NCBI RefSeq assembly: GCF_020379485.1
Contig: NC_063448.1
Span: forward strand, 5,541,726 to 5,605,725
Reading direction: 5' to 3'
DNA from: Brassica napus
Lineage: Eukaryota > Streptophyta > Magnoliopsida > Brassicales > Brassicaceae
DNA: 64,000 nt
Part shown: one piece after another, positions 34,100 through 46,075 of the stretch
Position numbering within the stretch: the first letter of the stretch is position 1
Layout of the letters: the number at the start of each line of letters is the position of its first letter
Position numbers and translations under genes: made by a program
Notes under the pieces: generated by a model
Told to the model about the DNA's origin: nothing
The model's input: only the letters and a program-made list of their open reading frames with translations
The model's database searches: none

Positions 34100-34363
34100 A
34101 TGAAATCTTGGAGGCAGAGTACATCATCATCTCTAATCATCTTGATCCTATTTTTAGGCGGACTCCATCTCTCATATGGCCGCCATATTGGTAGGACGAA
34201 GACTCCGATGCAATCAACGGCGGAGTTCTACGAATTCTGGAGGAGAAGATTTGCCGAAGAGAGAATGTTAACGGTGGTGCACTCCGGTGATAAGAAAGAC
34301 CTTATTTATGGAGTTTCCGGCAGAGAAGCTCCTGCCGGACCAAACCCGCTTCACAATAGATAG
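34100..34363 (+). CDS. CLE-like secreted peptide precursor
   Basis: 87 residues, single exon. Residues about 7-27 form a hydrophobic signal peptide (SSLIILILFLGGLHLSYG), followed by a variable basic/acidic spacer and, at the extreme C-terminus, REAPAGPNPLHN (75-86) plus one Arg. This matches the CLE peptide pattern RxVPxGPxPLHN at most positions, including the Pro residues that are hydroxylated and the PLHN end; position 3 is Ala instead of Val. CLE peptides are secreted 12-13-residue ligands of CLV1/BAM-type receptor kinases acting in meristem and vascular control. It lies between the At1g12800-like and PTD genes, where I recall no annotated CLE in Arabidopsis. Receptor and process are unknown. 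Confidence 0.75.
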   Translation: MKSWRQSTSSSLIILILFLGGLHLSYGRHIGRTKTPMQSTAEFYEFWRRRFAEERMLTVVHSGDKKDLIYGVSGREAPAGPNPLHNR

Positions 34364-35199
34364 AATCGTTTTTATGTGTAAAAACTTAGCACAACTATTT
34401 TGCTTTATATATTACTCTATTTTAGTCTCCAGTTTCTCAATATCTTTGCTTGTATTTCATTATAGGATTGTAACCACGGTAAATGAATACTTGTTACGTG
34501 TTACTTGTTTTCTCGTTTTCTTTTTATTTTCACAGTTTTATTTTATGAACAGTATATTCAATGGTTTGAGTATTGTGATTTTCTTGGTCAATAGATTCAA
34601 TCTCTATCATGTTTGTTGACAGGGTTTAACATATTAATAGTGTCTGTGTCCAAATTAAATCATATGCTTGTTTTTCTCAAGAGATGTCTTAGTTTTTCAT
34701 CCGCATTTTTCTTTGTTTACAAATCACAATGCAAGGTCTATTTTACTCACATTAATTTTTTTTTGTTCTGAAACTCCTATTTATAAGATGAATTTGACTA
34801 TGAAATATGATAGATGTGAGATTAGATTTTTTTTGCTGGCATTTAATCAGGCAAAACAGAATGCTGTTCAAATTTTAGATTCAAAAAGTTAGATACAAAT
34901 TACAATTAATTAGTTGTAACGAAACTATATTTTTCTATTTTCAACATTCAAAAGAAAACGGTCAAAGGTTTTATTATGAACGCACTATTAAAGTCAAAGT
35001 ACATATTGTACTACTATTTAACAAAAAATTAACTTAATTTGATAAGTAAGTGAGTAAACAAACATCCTTTTCATCAACCGCCAAATAAAATTACCGTCTC
35101 CAAAATAAATAAATGAGCACCATAATTCAAATTCAGTTTCCTTTCCCATCGTTCGTCGAATTTGCCACCGTCTTCAAAAAAAGTCTCTGAGATTCGTCG
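34364..35199. other. Intergenic between CLE-like gene and PTD
   Basis: AT-rich 3' flank of the CLE-like gene, then the PTD leader. The open frames here (34287-34892) are low-complexity T-rich and not convincing genes. Confidence 0.5.
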
Positions 35200-36948
35200 A
35201 TGGCGACTTCGGGATCAAGCCACGGTCCCTCCACAGATCAACCTCCGCCATCTCTCCCGAACTCAGGTACTACTCACTTCTAGCTGAGCTTACTCCATCA
35301 CTAGAGTCTCTAGGGTTTGCTATTGTTGGTGTCGATTTGTCAGACGAGACACCATACCTTCCCCCTTCTATATACACTCACGAATCGAATCGGATCTCAG
35401 AATCGCTAATCGCTTACTTCGATATGATTAGACTCCGTATCTCCTCCGTCATTAGCCGATGTGTGTGTTTCGATTGCTGCTATCGAATCGAATCTAGGGA
35501 TTCGTGTCACTCCGGCAGTTAGATTGCGATTTTATAGCTCACTGACTCTAGAATTGTAGAAATTTGCACCATAGATTATCACTACGATGCGGAATATAGG
35601 ATTATACACACCAGAAATGGCATGATTTTTGTAAACTAAGCCAAGGTTTACATGAAATTACTAATGTAGTAGAAGTTGATGCTCTGATGTATGTCAGGGA
35701 GTGCTGCTGGTGTTTGTATAATGAGCAACGCGTGGAAAGATGAGCAAGACCCTTCCCTGATCAGTTTCATATCCGCGTTTCTCGGCTCAAACTCTTTCAG
35801 GCTTAACTTTGTCTCCATCTCCCCTGTATGTACCCCTTCCCTCTGCTTTAGACGATTCAATCTCAGGTAGTAGCTAAAAGAATCACTTGTTTTTTTGGTT
35901 TGCGGTAGGATCTCATCTTCAACTGTGGAGGCGTCTCTATTGCTTTTGTTTTTGTGACCAAGTGGGATGATTGTTGCAATGTTGGCTCCATCTTCAACAG
36001 GTTTTTATTACTTTCAACTCTGGTCTCCTATTAGTCTGTCTTTTTTTTTTTTTTCTCTCTGATTTCTTTTGTCTTCTTAAACTTTGATGCAGAGTCAAGA
36101 GGCTGAAAGCGCAGTTTGCGCGACTTTACGTTGTTGCCACACTTTCAACTAAAGAACAGGATGATTCTTTCATGCGGTCTTACTTCCAGTGAGTGGCCTA
36201 CACATCTTATCACTTTTGCATGTATTTGTCTTTGCTGAAAATGAAGCTTTTCAATTAGATATGAGATGGAGTTTGGGAAACCTGCGTTTGTACTAGTCAC
36301 TGATCCTGAGATGGGATTCGAGAAGATTGTTAAGATTTCTACCTCACGCGGGAGTACGTAAACCTCATCGTTTAGTGTTAGTTAGATACACTCTACTGCT
36401 TTTCTGATCAACTGATTGAAACTTGAGCTGCAGTGTGCAAGCAACAGAAGGTGGCGTCTAAGGTCAAGGTTGAGGTAGGTCTTCAAAGACCCCCTCGTTA
36501 TTAAGAATCTTTTTCAGTATTTGCTTTGGCGACCTCTAAAGCTTCCTCTTCTTTTTTTTTCTTCCTGTCATGTGAAGAGAAAGCGAGCTGTCCAGGATAC
36601 AGACACGTTCATCAGAGTTCTCACTTCCATACCCAACATTAACAAACATGATGCAAACTCGGTGATGTTTTACTCATGAACTGTTCAAACAATAAAACTT
36701 CCATTTTTGATTCTTACTTCAAACTCTTACCTTGTGCGTGTGTGATTCTAACCGCTTCACAATAAGTCCTGCTTACGTATGTCACCTTTTGGTTACAGCT
36801 ATACCTAGCTATTGGTTCAATCGAAGCAGCCGCTAAAACATCCAAAGAAGACATATTGGCAAACACAGATCTCTCTTCCGACAAGGCTGATAGTCTCAGC
36901 AGGTTTTTCCAGGATCCCGAGTTCTATCTCAGTCCCAAATTTAACTGA
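35200..36948 (+). CDS. PTD: PARTING DANCERS meiotic crossover protein, eight exons
   Basis: Exons 35200-35266, 35698-35825, 35909-36000, 36093-36188, 36259-36353, 36434-36474, 36578-36661 and 36799-36948 join in frame to 250 residues. PTD is a plant meiotic protein related to the C-terminal part of the ERCC1/RAD10 family; with SHOC1 it promotes class I crossovers. The start is followed by a Ser/Pro-rich lead ([20 protein letters not shown]), then an XPF/ERCC1-like core ([42 protein letters not shown]). No nuclease catalytic motif is visible, as known for ERCC1-type partners. The tail ([20 protein letters not shown]) resembles a helix-hairpin-helix end. Position between the S1 gene and UGE1 matches Arabidopsis At1g12790. 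Confidence 0.88.
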
Positions 36949-37788
36949 TGACAGCGAGAACGATTGTAAGATCACAAGTCTTGGCTAAAGATAAACGTCA
37001 TAATGTCTTAGAACTTAACCATATTGTTCTTGGCCGTAACAGTTTCTCTCAAGAACTGTTCGTAGTTCTCTGCTGTAATTACAATACATACACCTACAGG
37101 AGCCACTACCGGGTATGTTAAATGGTTCACTTCTTCACTCGGGGTCATCAAATTTTATCGTAAAGTTAGCATAGATCTATTAAGATAATGTCGGCTAGAA
37201 AACCAGTGCAAGAGATGTTGATTGGTCAACGTCATTATCCAACTTGTAGCGTCATGCCATGTCAGTAACAGAAAATGATGCTTAGTGAATGACAGCAAGA
37301 TTACTTAAAAACTTTATTTACCGGAAAAAGAAATCAATAACGCGTGGAAAATCAATCCTAAACTAGGTCATCACTAGGTTTCACATTTACAAAAATAGAC
37401 TAAAAATACAAAACTGCAACAAAAAGACAAAGTTCACGATCCAACATCGTATCTGAAAAGTGAGGAATCAAAGGCATCATGACGTGGATCATCATCGTTG
37501 TCATTATCATCACTGCCGCTTTTGTATAGAAACCAACAAAAACATCCTTGAGCCCACTCCTTTCCCATTTTCTTAGCTTTGCGTGCGTTCTTATCCACTT
37601 GTCAAAGAAAGCTACAAAATTTCATTAAATAAGGACCCAACTTTCTTGCGTCTTATCTCTCTGTCTCATTCATCTGCTCTGTTTGCTGTGATCTATCTCT
37701 CTCCTCTGCTTTTCTTTTATCCAAAAGGGATAGTTTAAAAGTGCAGAAAGTTTCGATTTTGTTCTCGAAACTTCTCGAGTTCGTGGAA
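36949..37788. other. Intergenic, PTD 3' flank and UGE1 upstream region
   Basis: 840 bases. The last about 100 bases before UGE1 are CT-rich leader (TCTCTCTGTCTCATTC). No other feature recognised. Confidence 0.5.
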
Positions 37789-39972
37789 ATGGGTTCTTCT
37801 GTGGAGCAGAACATTCTTGTTACTGGTGGCGCTGGATTTATTGGGACACATACTGTTGTTCAGCTTCTGAAAGAGGGTTTTAAGGTTTCGATCATTGATA
37901 ATCTTGATAACTCTGTTATCGAAGCCGTCGATAGGGTTAGGGAGCTCGTTGGTCCTGATCTCTCAAATAAGCTTGAGTTTAATCTGGTAAGTACTACTTC
38001 TCTTGCTTTGGTTTGGTATAGTGAAGCTGTACTTCTGCTACTTGCTTGCTTGGTTTGATGAGGCTGGTGTGTTTTGGCTTTGTTTAGAGCCCAGTTTGAG
38101 TTTGAAACAGAGAATTTCAATTCTCTTAACTGTAATTCAAGCAATGAATCTGAATTTATTTCTTCGTTTGCTGTTTTGTTCACAAGAAAATAGACGAACT
38201 GAAGTCTTTCTCTATGACCTGTAGACTTGTAGTTGTTAACATTGTTTGTTGGATTGCATTCTCTGTGGTGGTTGGTTAAAATTTTGGTGTTGATTGATTA
38301 CAGGGTGATCTAAGAAACAAAGGGGATATTGAGAAACTTTTCTCCAAGCAGAGGTATGTTATTGTTAGTTTTCTTGCCTTCAAAGTTTTAAAATATTTTG
38401 GGCGTTGATGGCGCTTGGCTTCATTTCGTTTTCTTGTGATGTAACAGATTCGATGCTGTGATCCATTTTGCGGGTCTTAAAGCTGTGGGTGAAAGTGTTG
38501 GCAACCCTCGTCGCTACTTTGACAATAACTTGGTGGGAACAATCAATCTATATGAGGCCATGGCAAAATACCACTGCAAAATGGTTAGATATGATTCTCG
38601 GAAGTGTTTAATTCACACATTAATTCCTTGTTGATTTACATTGGTGTGTTGTTGGAGTATACAGATGGTGTTTTCATCATCTGCAACTGTTTATGGACAA
38701 CCTGAGAAAATTCCATGCGTGGAAGACTTTGAATTGAAAGCAATGAATCCTTATGGCCGTACTAAGGTAAATTTTTGCACATCTGAATTTGAGTCTTTCT
38801 AAACGGGTCTCTCTGGCTTCTCTCTTTTTTGTTGTGGATCCACAATCTTGAAAATTGGCTCAAATGTAGTTTGATGCATTGACTTTTTTCGAAACCCTGT
38901 CTGATCCAAGAAACTTTTACTAAGCCTAACAAAGATGACAATGCTCAGTTTGTTAAAAACAAGGGTGTGTTCACAACTTTTCTATTGTGCAGCTCTTTCT
39001 TGAAGAAATAGCTAGAGACATCCACGCAGCGGAACCAGAATGGAGGATTGTTCTGCTGAGGTACTTCAATCCTGTGGGAGCACATGAGAGTGGCAGAATT
39101 GGTGAGGATCCAAAGGGAATCCCTAATAACCTCATGCCTTATATCCAACAAGTGGCTGTGGGACGTCTTCCTGAGCTCAATGTCTACGGACATGACTATC
39201 CTACCGAGGATGGCAGTGCGGTAAAATTTAAATCACATCTCGAAATTCCAGGCTCTCTGATGCTTGTTGAAAACGCTAGCCTTGTACGGCTTTTTTTATA
39301 ATAATAAAAGTAATGGATTGTCATTTTAGTAAGTTTAAAAAGGATGTTTGAAAACAGGTAAGAGATTACATCCATGTGATGGACTTGGCAGATGGCCATA
39401 TCGCTGCGCTGAGGAAGCTATTTGCTGATCCGAAGATTGGTAACTATCTCAAATATTAAACTGTGAGAAAAGAGTTCAGTTTTGTTTTGATGGATTCTTA
39501 CTCAGAGATGTGTTGGTTTATATATCAGGCTGTACTGCTTACAATCTAGGGACTGGACGAGGAACGTCTGTGTTAGAAATGGTTGCAGCTTTTGAAAAAG
39601 CTTCCGGCAAGGTAATAATCAACACAGCGAGTCAAATCACAAGGGTGAAATATTGTTTTTGGAATGTTTTGTTTTAAACATGGCTGAAACGTGAACACAT
39701 TTGTTGCAGAAAATACCTATCAAGCTCTGTCCAAGAAGGGCGGGAGATGCAACTGCAGTTTATGCTTCAACAGAGAGAGCTGAGAAAGAACTTGGCTGGA
39801 AGTAAGTTCGACTCTTTCACCATGGCTTTAGACTTTTGGGATTAAATGGTTATCAAGTGAAATTTAATTGGTTTAAATTGTTGCTAGGGCAAAATACGGA
39901 GTTGATGAGATGTGCAGAGATCAGTGGAACTGGGCAAACAACAATCCATGGGGCTACCAGAAGAAGCTTTGA
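37789..39972 (+). CDS. UGE1: UDP-glucose 4-epimerase, nine exons
   Basis: Interconverts UDP-glucose and UDP-galactose (cytosol, NAD-dependent), feeding cell-wall and galactolipid synthesis. Exons 37789-37986, 38304-38353, 38448-38583, 38665-38766, 38993-39220, 39358-39439, 39529-39611, 39710-39801 and 39888-39972 give 351 residues, the length of the Arabidopsis enzyme. The NAD-binding GGAGFIG glycine motif is at residues 13-19. The catalytic Ser/Tyr/Lys set of extended short-chain dehydrogenases is SSSATVYG (132-139) and YGRTK (Tyr158, Lys162). The frame is intact at all motifs. An inverted copy of exons 6-8 lies about 0.5 kb downstream, which could affect expression if read-through RNA folds. 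Confidence 0.95.
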
Positions 39973-40396
39973 GTGTATACTCTCTCCCTGTGTTTTTCGT
40001 ATCTACCATGTCTAATCGCTCAATATAGAAGAAAAGTGTTTATACACATCATATAGCGCTTGCTTCATTTTTCCATGTATCGAACCAGACTCCTACTTCA
40101 TTGAATAAATAGCTTTTTACACATCATTTCAGTTCGCTTTCCTTCAAATCCCAAGACTGTTCTAGACTTGAACCTCGAACAACTTATTAACTCAAAGATC
40201 AAAATATCTAGATGATGAAAGGTCTATATGATCATGAAAAAATTCGAGGTGAACACAGAGGTATTACAAAAGGGTGGTGACAAATGAAAGAAGATAGATA
40301 GATATACATGTACAGACCTGATTCCTTTCCAAACCAAAACATAGAAGCAAAAGTACAATAATTTGTATATAAATATCATAATAACAAACAATGCAT

Positions 40397-40473
40397 CACA
40401 TATACCACACTCTGTACCACACTCTGTCATTTGAAGCCCCTTGCTGTTTCTCATCGTTAAAACCAATGGCAAA
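40397..40473 (-). pseudogene. Fragment of the RING gene exon 4
   Basis: Matches two separate parts of the RING exon 4: the TCTGTACCACACTC(G/T)GTCATT stretch (about 42031) and the GAAGCCCCTTCCTGTTTCTC border (about 42156), joined with the middle deleted. Same orientation as the parent gene. Noncoding remnant. Confidence 0.6.
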
Positions 40474-40476
40474 CTT

Positions 40477-41033
40477 TTTGCTACAATTGAAACCAATTAA
40501 ATTTCACTTGATAACCATTTAATCCCAAAAGTCTAAGGCCATGGTGAAAGAGTTGAACTTACTTCCAGCCAAGTTCTTTCTCAGCTCTCTCTGTTGAAGC
40601 ATAAACTGCAGTTGCATCTCCCGCCCTTCTTGGACAGAGCTTGATAGGTATTTTCTGCAACGAATGTGTTCACGTTTCAGCCATGTTTAAAACAAAACAT
40701 TCCAAAAACAATATTTCACCCTTGTGATTTGACTCGCTGTGTTGATTACCTTGCCGGAAGCTTTTTCAAAAGCTGCAACCATTTCTAGCACAGACGTTCC
40801 TCGTCCAGTCCCTAGATTGTAAGCAGTACAGCCTGGTATATAAACCAACACATCTCTGAGTAAGAATCCATCAAAACAAAACTGAACTCTTTTTAACAGT
40901 TTAATATTTGAGATAGTTACCAATCTTAGCGCAGCGATATGGCCATCTGCCAAGTCCACACATGGATGTAATCTCTTACCTGTTTTCAAACATCCTTTTT
41001 AGCTTACTAAAATGACAATCCATTACTTTATTA
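40477..41033 (-). pseudogene. Inverted partial copy of UGE1 exons 6-8
   Basis: Reverse complement of about 39305-39887 with position sum near 80364: introns and exons are copied alike, so it is a DNA-level duplication, not a retrocopy. Exon 6 has lost 22 bases and another base is missing near the Val-Met-Asp codons, so it cannot code. The remaining sequence is almost identical to the parent, so the duplication is recent. Confidence 0.85.
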
Positions 41034-41726
41034 TAGACTTGAACCTCGAACAACTTACAAACTCAAAGATCAAAATCTCCAGATGATGAAATGGTCAATA
41101 TGATCATGAAAAATCTCTAACAATTCGAGGTCAACACAGAGGTAATACAAAAAGTGGCTGCAAATGGAAGAAGGATAGATATACATGTACAAACCTGATT
41201 CTTTTCCAATCCAAAACATAAAAACAAAAGTATAATAATTTGTATAGATATCATAATAACAAACAATGCATCAATCCACTTCTAATCACTCAATATGAAA
41301 GAAAAGTGTTTATACACATCATACAGTGTTTGCTTTATTTTTCATGTATCGAACAGGTCTCCTACTTCAATGAATAAAATAGCTTTATCCACATCATGTC
41401 AGCCTCTCTGTTCTTCAAATCCCAAGACTTTAGATTATGAAAGATCTATGATCATGAAAATCTCTTACAATTCGAGGTCGACACAGAATGTTAATACAAG
41501 AAAGTGGTTGCAAGTGAAAATAGATAGAGATATACATGTACAGACCTGATTCTTTTCCAATACAAAAAAAATAAAAACAAAAGTATAATCAATCATTTAT
41601 ATAGATATCATATCACAAACAATGCATCATATATAAAAAAACACCAGTCGTGTTTTTCCTTTGGACCCCAAAGTTTCCTCATCAAATGTTGTGTGGGGGT
41701 CATGAATAAGCTAAAGCTGTTTCGTT

Positions 41727-43332
41727 CTAGACTTCTTCACCATCCAAGTTGCTACTCTTTAGGATGTCGTATTTGCAGAGCGGGCAAGTCGCGTTAATGT
41801 ATAGCCATTTGTCTACGCATGCGCAGTGGAAATGGTGGCCACAAGGAAGCTCCCTTAGTTCGCTTCCGTCTTCATATGCACAGAGACAGATGCAACATTC
41901 CTATAAATGGGCATAATCACAAGAATCAGAAAAGCGTAATCTATCTAGTATCTGATTTGTAAGATGAGAAGAGTGAATTGTTTGTATGCTTACTGCATCC
42001 TCCTGCAGAAGAGTGTGTTCAACAGGTGAATCTGTACCACACTCGGTCATTATTCCCTCGGTGTTTCCTTGGGCTTCATCATCACCACCGTGTTTGTTGA
42101 CATCGCCACCAACTTTTCGAAACTTGAATTTGGTGAGCTGCTCAATGTCTTCTTTAGAAGCCCCTTCCTGTTTCTCATCGTTAAAACAAAGAGCAAAACG
42201 CAGCGGACTTGCTAGGATATAAGATGAATTGGCAATGAGAAGTACCTGATCCGCAACAGCGTATAAAACTGCAATGATGCATGGCAGGCAACAGCAAACA
42301 GCAATGCCAATAACGCAGGCCAACGCAACGCAGAAGACAACGAAGAACACATCGAAACCAAGAAAGACGATAGACAGCCTGAAACAAGCAAGGCATTCAG
42401 AAATGATAAGAAGACTAACACACTTATGAATATTAAAAGACGGAAGAAAGAAACAAACCAGTAGATCCGCGGAGATTCTTGCGCCAGCTCTTGGCCACCA
42501 GCAGATACCCAGTAGAACCCAATGATCCACCAAATGAATGAGAACATTGTGTTGGCAGACTCTAGATGCTTTGCAACACTGCTTTGTAAAAAGTAAATGA
42601 GAGCATGGAACTTACTAGTTACTACCCTCAATTAGATTATAAAATGCATCAAGGAGCAGAAAGATAGATACTTTAGCTAAGAAACCACTACAAATTGATC
42701 ATCACATAAACCAAAAACTCTATCTACCTGCTGCGTTCGTTCTCAATCTGCCCGAGAGACAAGACCTCCTCATGTGAATTCCTCCTCGAACCCAAAGCAT
42801 CTTCCTCCATGGAGGAAGAGGAAGAGGAAGAGGAAGAAGGTGATCTCGGAGTCCTATTATTCCTCACCCTGTTCCTCCTCCGATACTCAACCAACACACA
42901 AACCATATGCAACACACACTGCAACGCATACCCCAAGAGCCAAACCCTAAGCGGCATGATGGGATGCTCGTTCCTCGCCATCACCAGAATAGCCCCAGCC
43001 ACCGAGACAAACGCCAGGTTCCACACGATGTCCAGCACCACGATGGGCTTCGAGTAGGCCCAATCGCTCTGCCTCTCCTCGAGCTGCTCCGCCGCCGCCT
43101 CCCTCACCACCATAGACGGCTCCCGCATCGCGCGCCCTCCGCCGCTGCTCGCGCGGCTCAGCAGCCTCGCGGCTTCCCTCAGCCCCGGTCTCCTCACGGA
43201 GGATCTCCGTTGTTCTCCTCCGTTGCTGCTGCTTCCCTCGTTCTCGTCGCCGCTCAGAAGCAGAGGCGCTGGATCGATGGCGTCTGATGACAGTGGTGGT
43301 GGCAGCGATGAGGTATTATTCTCCGTTGACAT
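41727..43332 (-). CDS. Membrane RING-H2 E3 ubiquitin ligase (At1g12760-like), five exons
   Basis: Exons on the - strand: 43332-42728, 42578-42459, 42378-42246, 42167-41994, 41900-41727; 401 residues. After a Ser/Pro/Glu-rich cytosolic start come four hydrophobic segments ([47 protein letters not shown]; the long [15 protein letters not shown]...[12 protein letters not shown]). The C-terminal RING-H2 finger is [11 protein letters not shown]...[15 protein letters not shown]...CPLC (about 346-388), which recruits E2 enzymes. Substrate unknown. Start is the ATG at 43332; an upstream in-frame ATG at 43377 follows a T-rich leader and is unlikely. A (GA)n(GAT)n tract lies in the 5' leader at about 43441-43495. 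It is convergent with UGE1 and divergent from the rhomboid gene. Confidence 0.92.
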
Positions 43333-44409
43333 TTTTTTTTTCTCTCTTAGCTTCTTTCCCAACAAAAAAAAAAACACTAAATCGATGAAATTTCGATCTG
43401 AGGAATCGAAATTGGGATTGCTAGGGTTTCGATCGAGCTGGAAAGAGAGAGAGAGAGAGAGAGGAGACGATGATGATGATGATGATGAAGAAAGATGATT
43501 TAGAGAAATTAACAGAAAATCTCTTTCGACGAATACGAATCAGTGAATATTTTGATTTTTTGAATTTTTTAAAATCATTCATGTGGTCCATTAGTCAATA
43601 GTCAACAACCGGACAAGTGTACGCGGCTTATTTCATTTTTTTTTTAATTTCGGATAAACGTACGGATGGGTTATAAACTTATTTTATTAACTTTATATTA
43701 CAAATAAATGTGTCTGAAATTCATGTTCTAAGTAAACCGAATTTGTGTTCACCAAAAAAAGAAAAAAAAAAAAAAGTAAACCGGATTTGTTATTGGACGT
43801 GGTTAAATCCAAATCAGGTTTGCGACTGTATCCCATTTGTTTTTGTTATTAAAAATGAATAGTGGCAGGCACATTATCATGAGAGTCTATTTTAGTAGAG
43901 TTATTAATGACACCTCACCCGTAGACTTTTTCTCCCTCACGAATATTTATATTCTCAACAAACTATAAAGATAACAGAAATACGTTTTTAAAAAACTAAT
44001 AAATCAATATTATTTAACATTAACAATTTGATTTCACGTCTGAGATTTATTTCCTCTCAAGTCTGAGATTTTGATCAGAAAGGTAAACATCTTGAAGGAG
44101 AAGCTGCCTTGCCACCACCACCACCACCACCAAAACTCCTTGAACGTTATTTCTCTTAGAGATAATAAAACGTTGTGAGTATACTCTGGTAAATAGATTG
44201 TTTCCGTTACGCTATATCGAATTCAACGGTTTAATTCTCTTTTTTTCCAAAATTCAGAAAAAAGAGAATTAAATGTTAAAAGACTTTTTTTTTTTTTTCT
44301 GAATCTCTGATCATTGATGTTTCCTGCTGTCTCAATATCTGTTGTCTTTGATCTATTGATTTTAATAAAACTCTGTGTTTTGTTCTTTTGTACGTACAGA
44401 GAAGAGACC
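43333..44409. promoter_or_regulatory. Shared upstream region of the RING and rhomboid genes
   Basis: 1.1 kb between two divergent start codons. The RING side has the (GA)n/(GAT)n leader tract (43441-43495); the rhomboid side has an (ACC)n run at about 44114-44132 and T runs near 44280-44300. The middle is AT-rich. No further gene seen. Confidence 0.6.
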
Positions 44410-45605
44410 ATGCCGAGTAGGAAGAACATAGGGAACACCCAGTGGACGGCATGGCTAACTCCGGTCATCGTCTTGGCTTGTATAGCCGTCTTCATCGTTG
44501 CCATGTTCATCAACGACTGCCCCAAGACGGTTGCTGGCGCCAACGGAGATTGCGTGCCAAGGTTTCTCCGTAGGTTCTCGTTCCAGCCTCTCAGAGAGAA
44601 CCCTCTCTTGGGCCCATCTTCTTCCACGTAAGCCTTTTCTCTGTTTCTTGAATCCTTTGACGCTTGAGGATTGTAGTGATTCCATGCTACAACACGATTG
44701 TGGTTACAGATTGGAGAAAATGGGAGCTTTGGATCGGAGCAAAGTCGTGAACGGTAATGAGAAATGGAGGCTAGTCACGTCTATGTGGCTCCACGCCGGT
44801 GTCATTCACCTCATTGTTAATATGTTCAATGTGGTCCTCATCGGTTTCCGCCTTGAGCAGCAGTTTGGATTCAGTAAGTCCTTTTCTCTCTTACACAAAG
44901 CTCATTCTCATATTCTATTCGTTGGTCATTCTCATGTCTCGTAAAATGCAGTAAGAGTGGGGCTTATCTACTTGATAGCGGGACTTGGTGGAAGCATCCT
45001 CTCGGCACTCTTCCTTCAAAACAATATCTCCGTTGGTGCCTCAGGGGCTCTCCTTGGACTCCTTGGAGCTATGTTATCCGAGCTTCTCACCAACTGGACC
45101 ATCTACGCCAACAAGGTACACCCATATGTCATGTTCCTTTTAGCAAAGAAAAAAATATGTCACGTTCCTTCTCAATATCACTAGCATTGCATTTTTGCAT
45201 TTTTGCATTGTATTAACAAAGTTTTCTGAATTTTACCAGCTGGCAGCTTTGTTCACAGTCTTGTTCATCGTGGCAATCGATTTGGCAATAGGACTGCTTC
45301 CTTGGGTCGACAACTTTGCTCACATTGGTGGGTTCTTAACCGGATTTCTCCTCGGGTTTGTACTACTGGTCAGGCCTCAGTACGGGTGGGAAGAGTCCGG
45401 CAACTCTCCTTCTCAGTACGGTGCTCCTCGTGCCAGATCAAAGTATAACCCTTGTCAGTACTTGTTGTTCTTTATCGCTGCTGTTTTGGTCGTAGCCGGT
45501 CTAGCGGTTGGGATTGTGATGCTGCTCAAAGGAGAGAATGGGAACAAACTTTGCAAATGGTGCCATCACTTAGACTGTATCGAGACGTCCAGATGGACTT
45601 GTTGA
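44410..45605 (+). CDS. RBL6: Rhomboid-like intramembrane serine protease, four exons
   Basis: Exons 44410-44627, 44710-44873, 44952-45115 and 45240-45605 give 303 residues. Rhomboids cleave substrates inside the membrane with a Ser-His dyad: Ser158 in GASGALLG and His210 in NFAHIGGF are present, as is the [11 protein letters not shown] block of the active-site loop, so it should be active. The first membrane segment ([19 protein letters not shown]) is followed by a luminal Cys-containing loop and five to six further segments; the C-terminus has a CKWCHHLDC cluster. Position matches Arabidopsis At1g12750. Confidence 0.92.
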
Positions 45606-46075
45606 TTTTCAAACATCACTACTGTTTTTTTCTTTCTTTTAAAAAGGTGGTTAATTAATGTCCTTTTTGTGTTGCTCCTATTGTTTTTCTAACTGTAACT
45701 GAAGTTGATTGAGTGGATTATTTGATAGTTTGATTTATATGTGAACCATTTTTTTATATATGTATTGGAACAACGTTTAAGGATAATTCATGTAGTAGTA
45801 AGATTTTTATATCATCCATCAATGAAAAAATCTCCTCTCCTGATGCATGTCTGGAGTTAAAATGTCTGTGATCAAATATATAACACTATACGTATTACAG
45901 TTTCTGACCCAACACACGACAGCTTGAAATCAAAATTGTGTGGTTCACCTTAATTTGTAGCTGATTTCTCATCCTTAACCTAATTTAGACATATAGATTC
46001 AAGCTACATCCTCCCCCGTTTTAACTTAGGGTGTTCAAGATGTATAACAGCTTCGTTTTACTTGTCATTCATTCT
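45606..46075. other. Convergent 3' regions of rhomboid and P450 genes
   Basis: 470 bases between two stop codons, holding both 3' UTRs. AT-rich; no other feature. Confidence 0.5.

Larger units (their letters stand above)
40012..41640. repeat. Diverged tandem repeats between UGE1 and the RING gene
   Basis: A unit starting TCTAATCGCTCAATAT (40012) and running through AGACTTGAACCTCGAACAACTT and GATATACATGTACAGACCTGATTC to AACAATGCATCA (about 40395) is repeated. A partial copy runs about 41035-41274 and a further full copy about 41281-41630. The inverted UGE1 fragment and a RING exon fragment sit between the first and second units. The first copy begins in the UGE1 3' flank and the last ends near the RING 3' UTR, so the two convergent genes are separated by rearranged duplicated 3' sequence. 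Confidence 0.75.

Noticed and set aside
34287..34892. T-rich ORFs after the CLE-like gene
   Set aside because: Phe/Leu/Ile-rich AT-driven frames without start context or homology.
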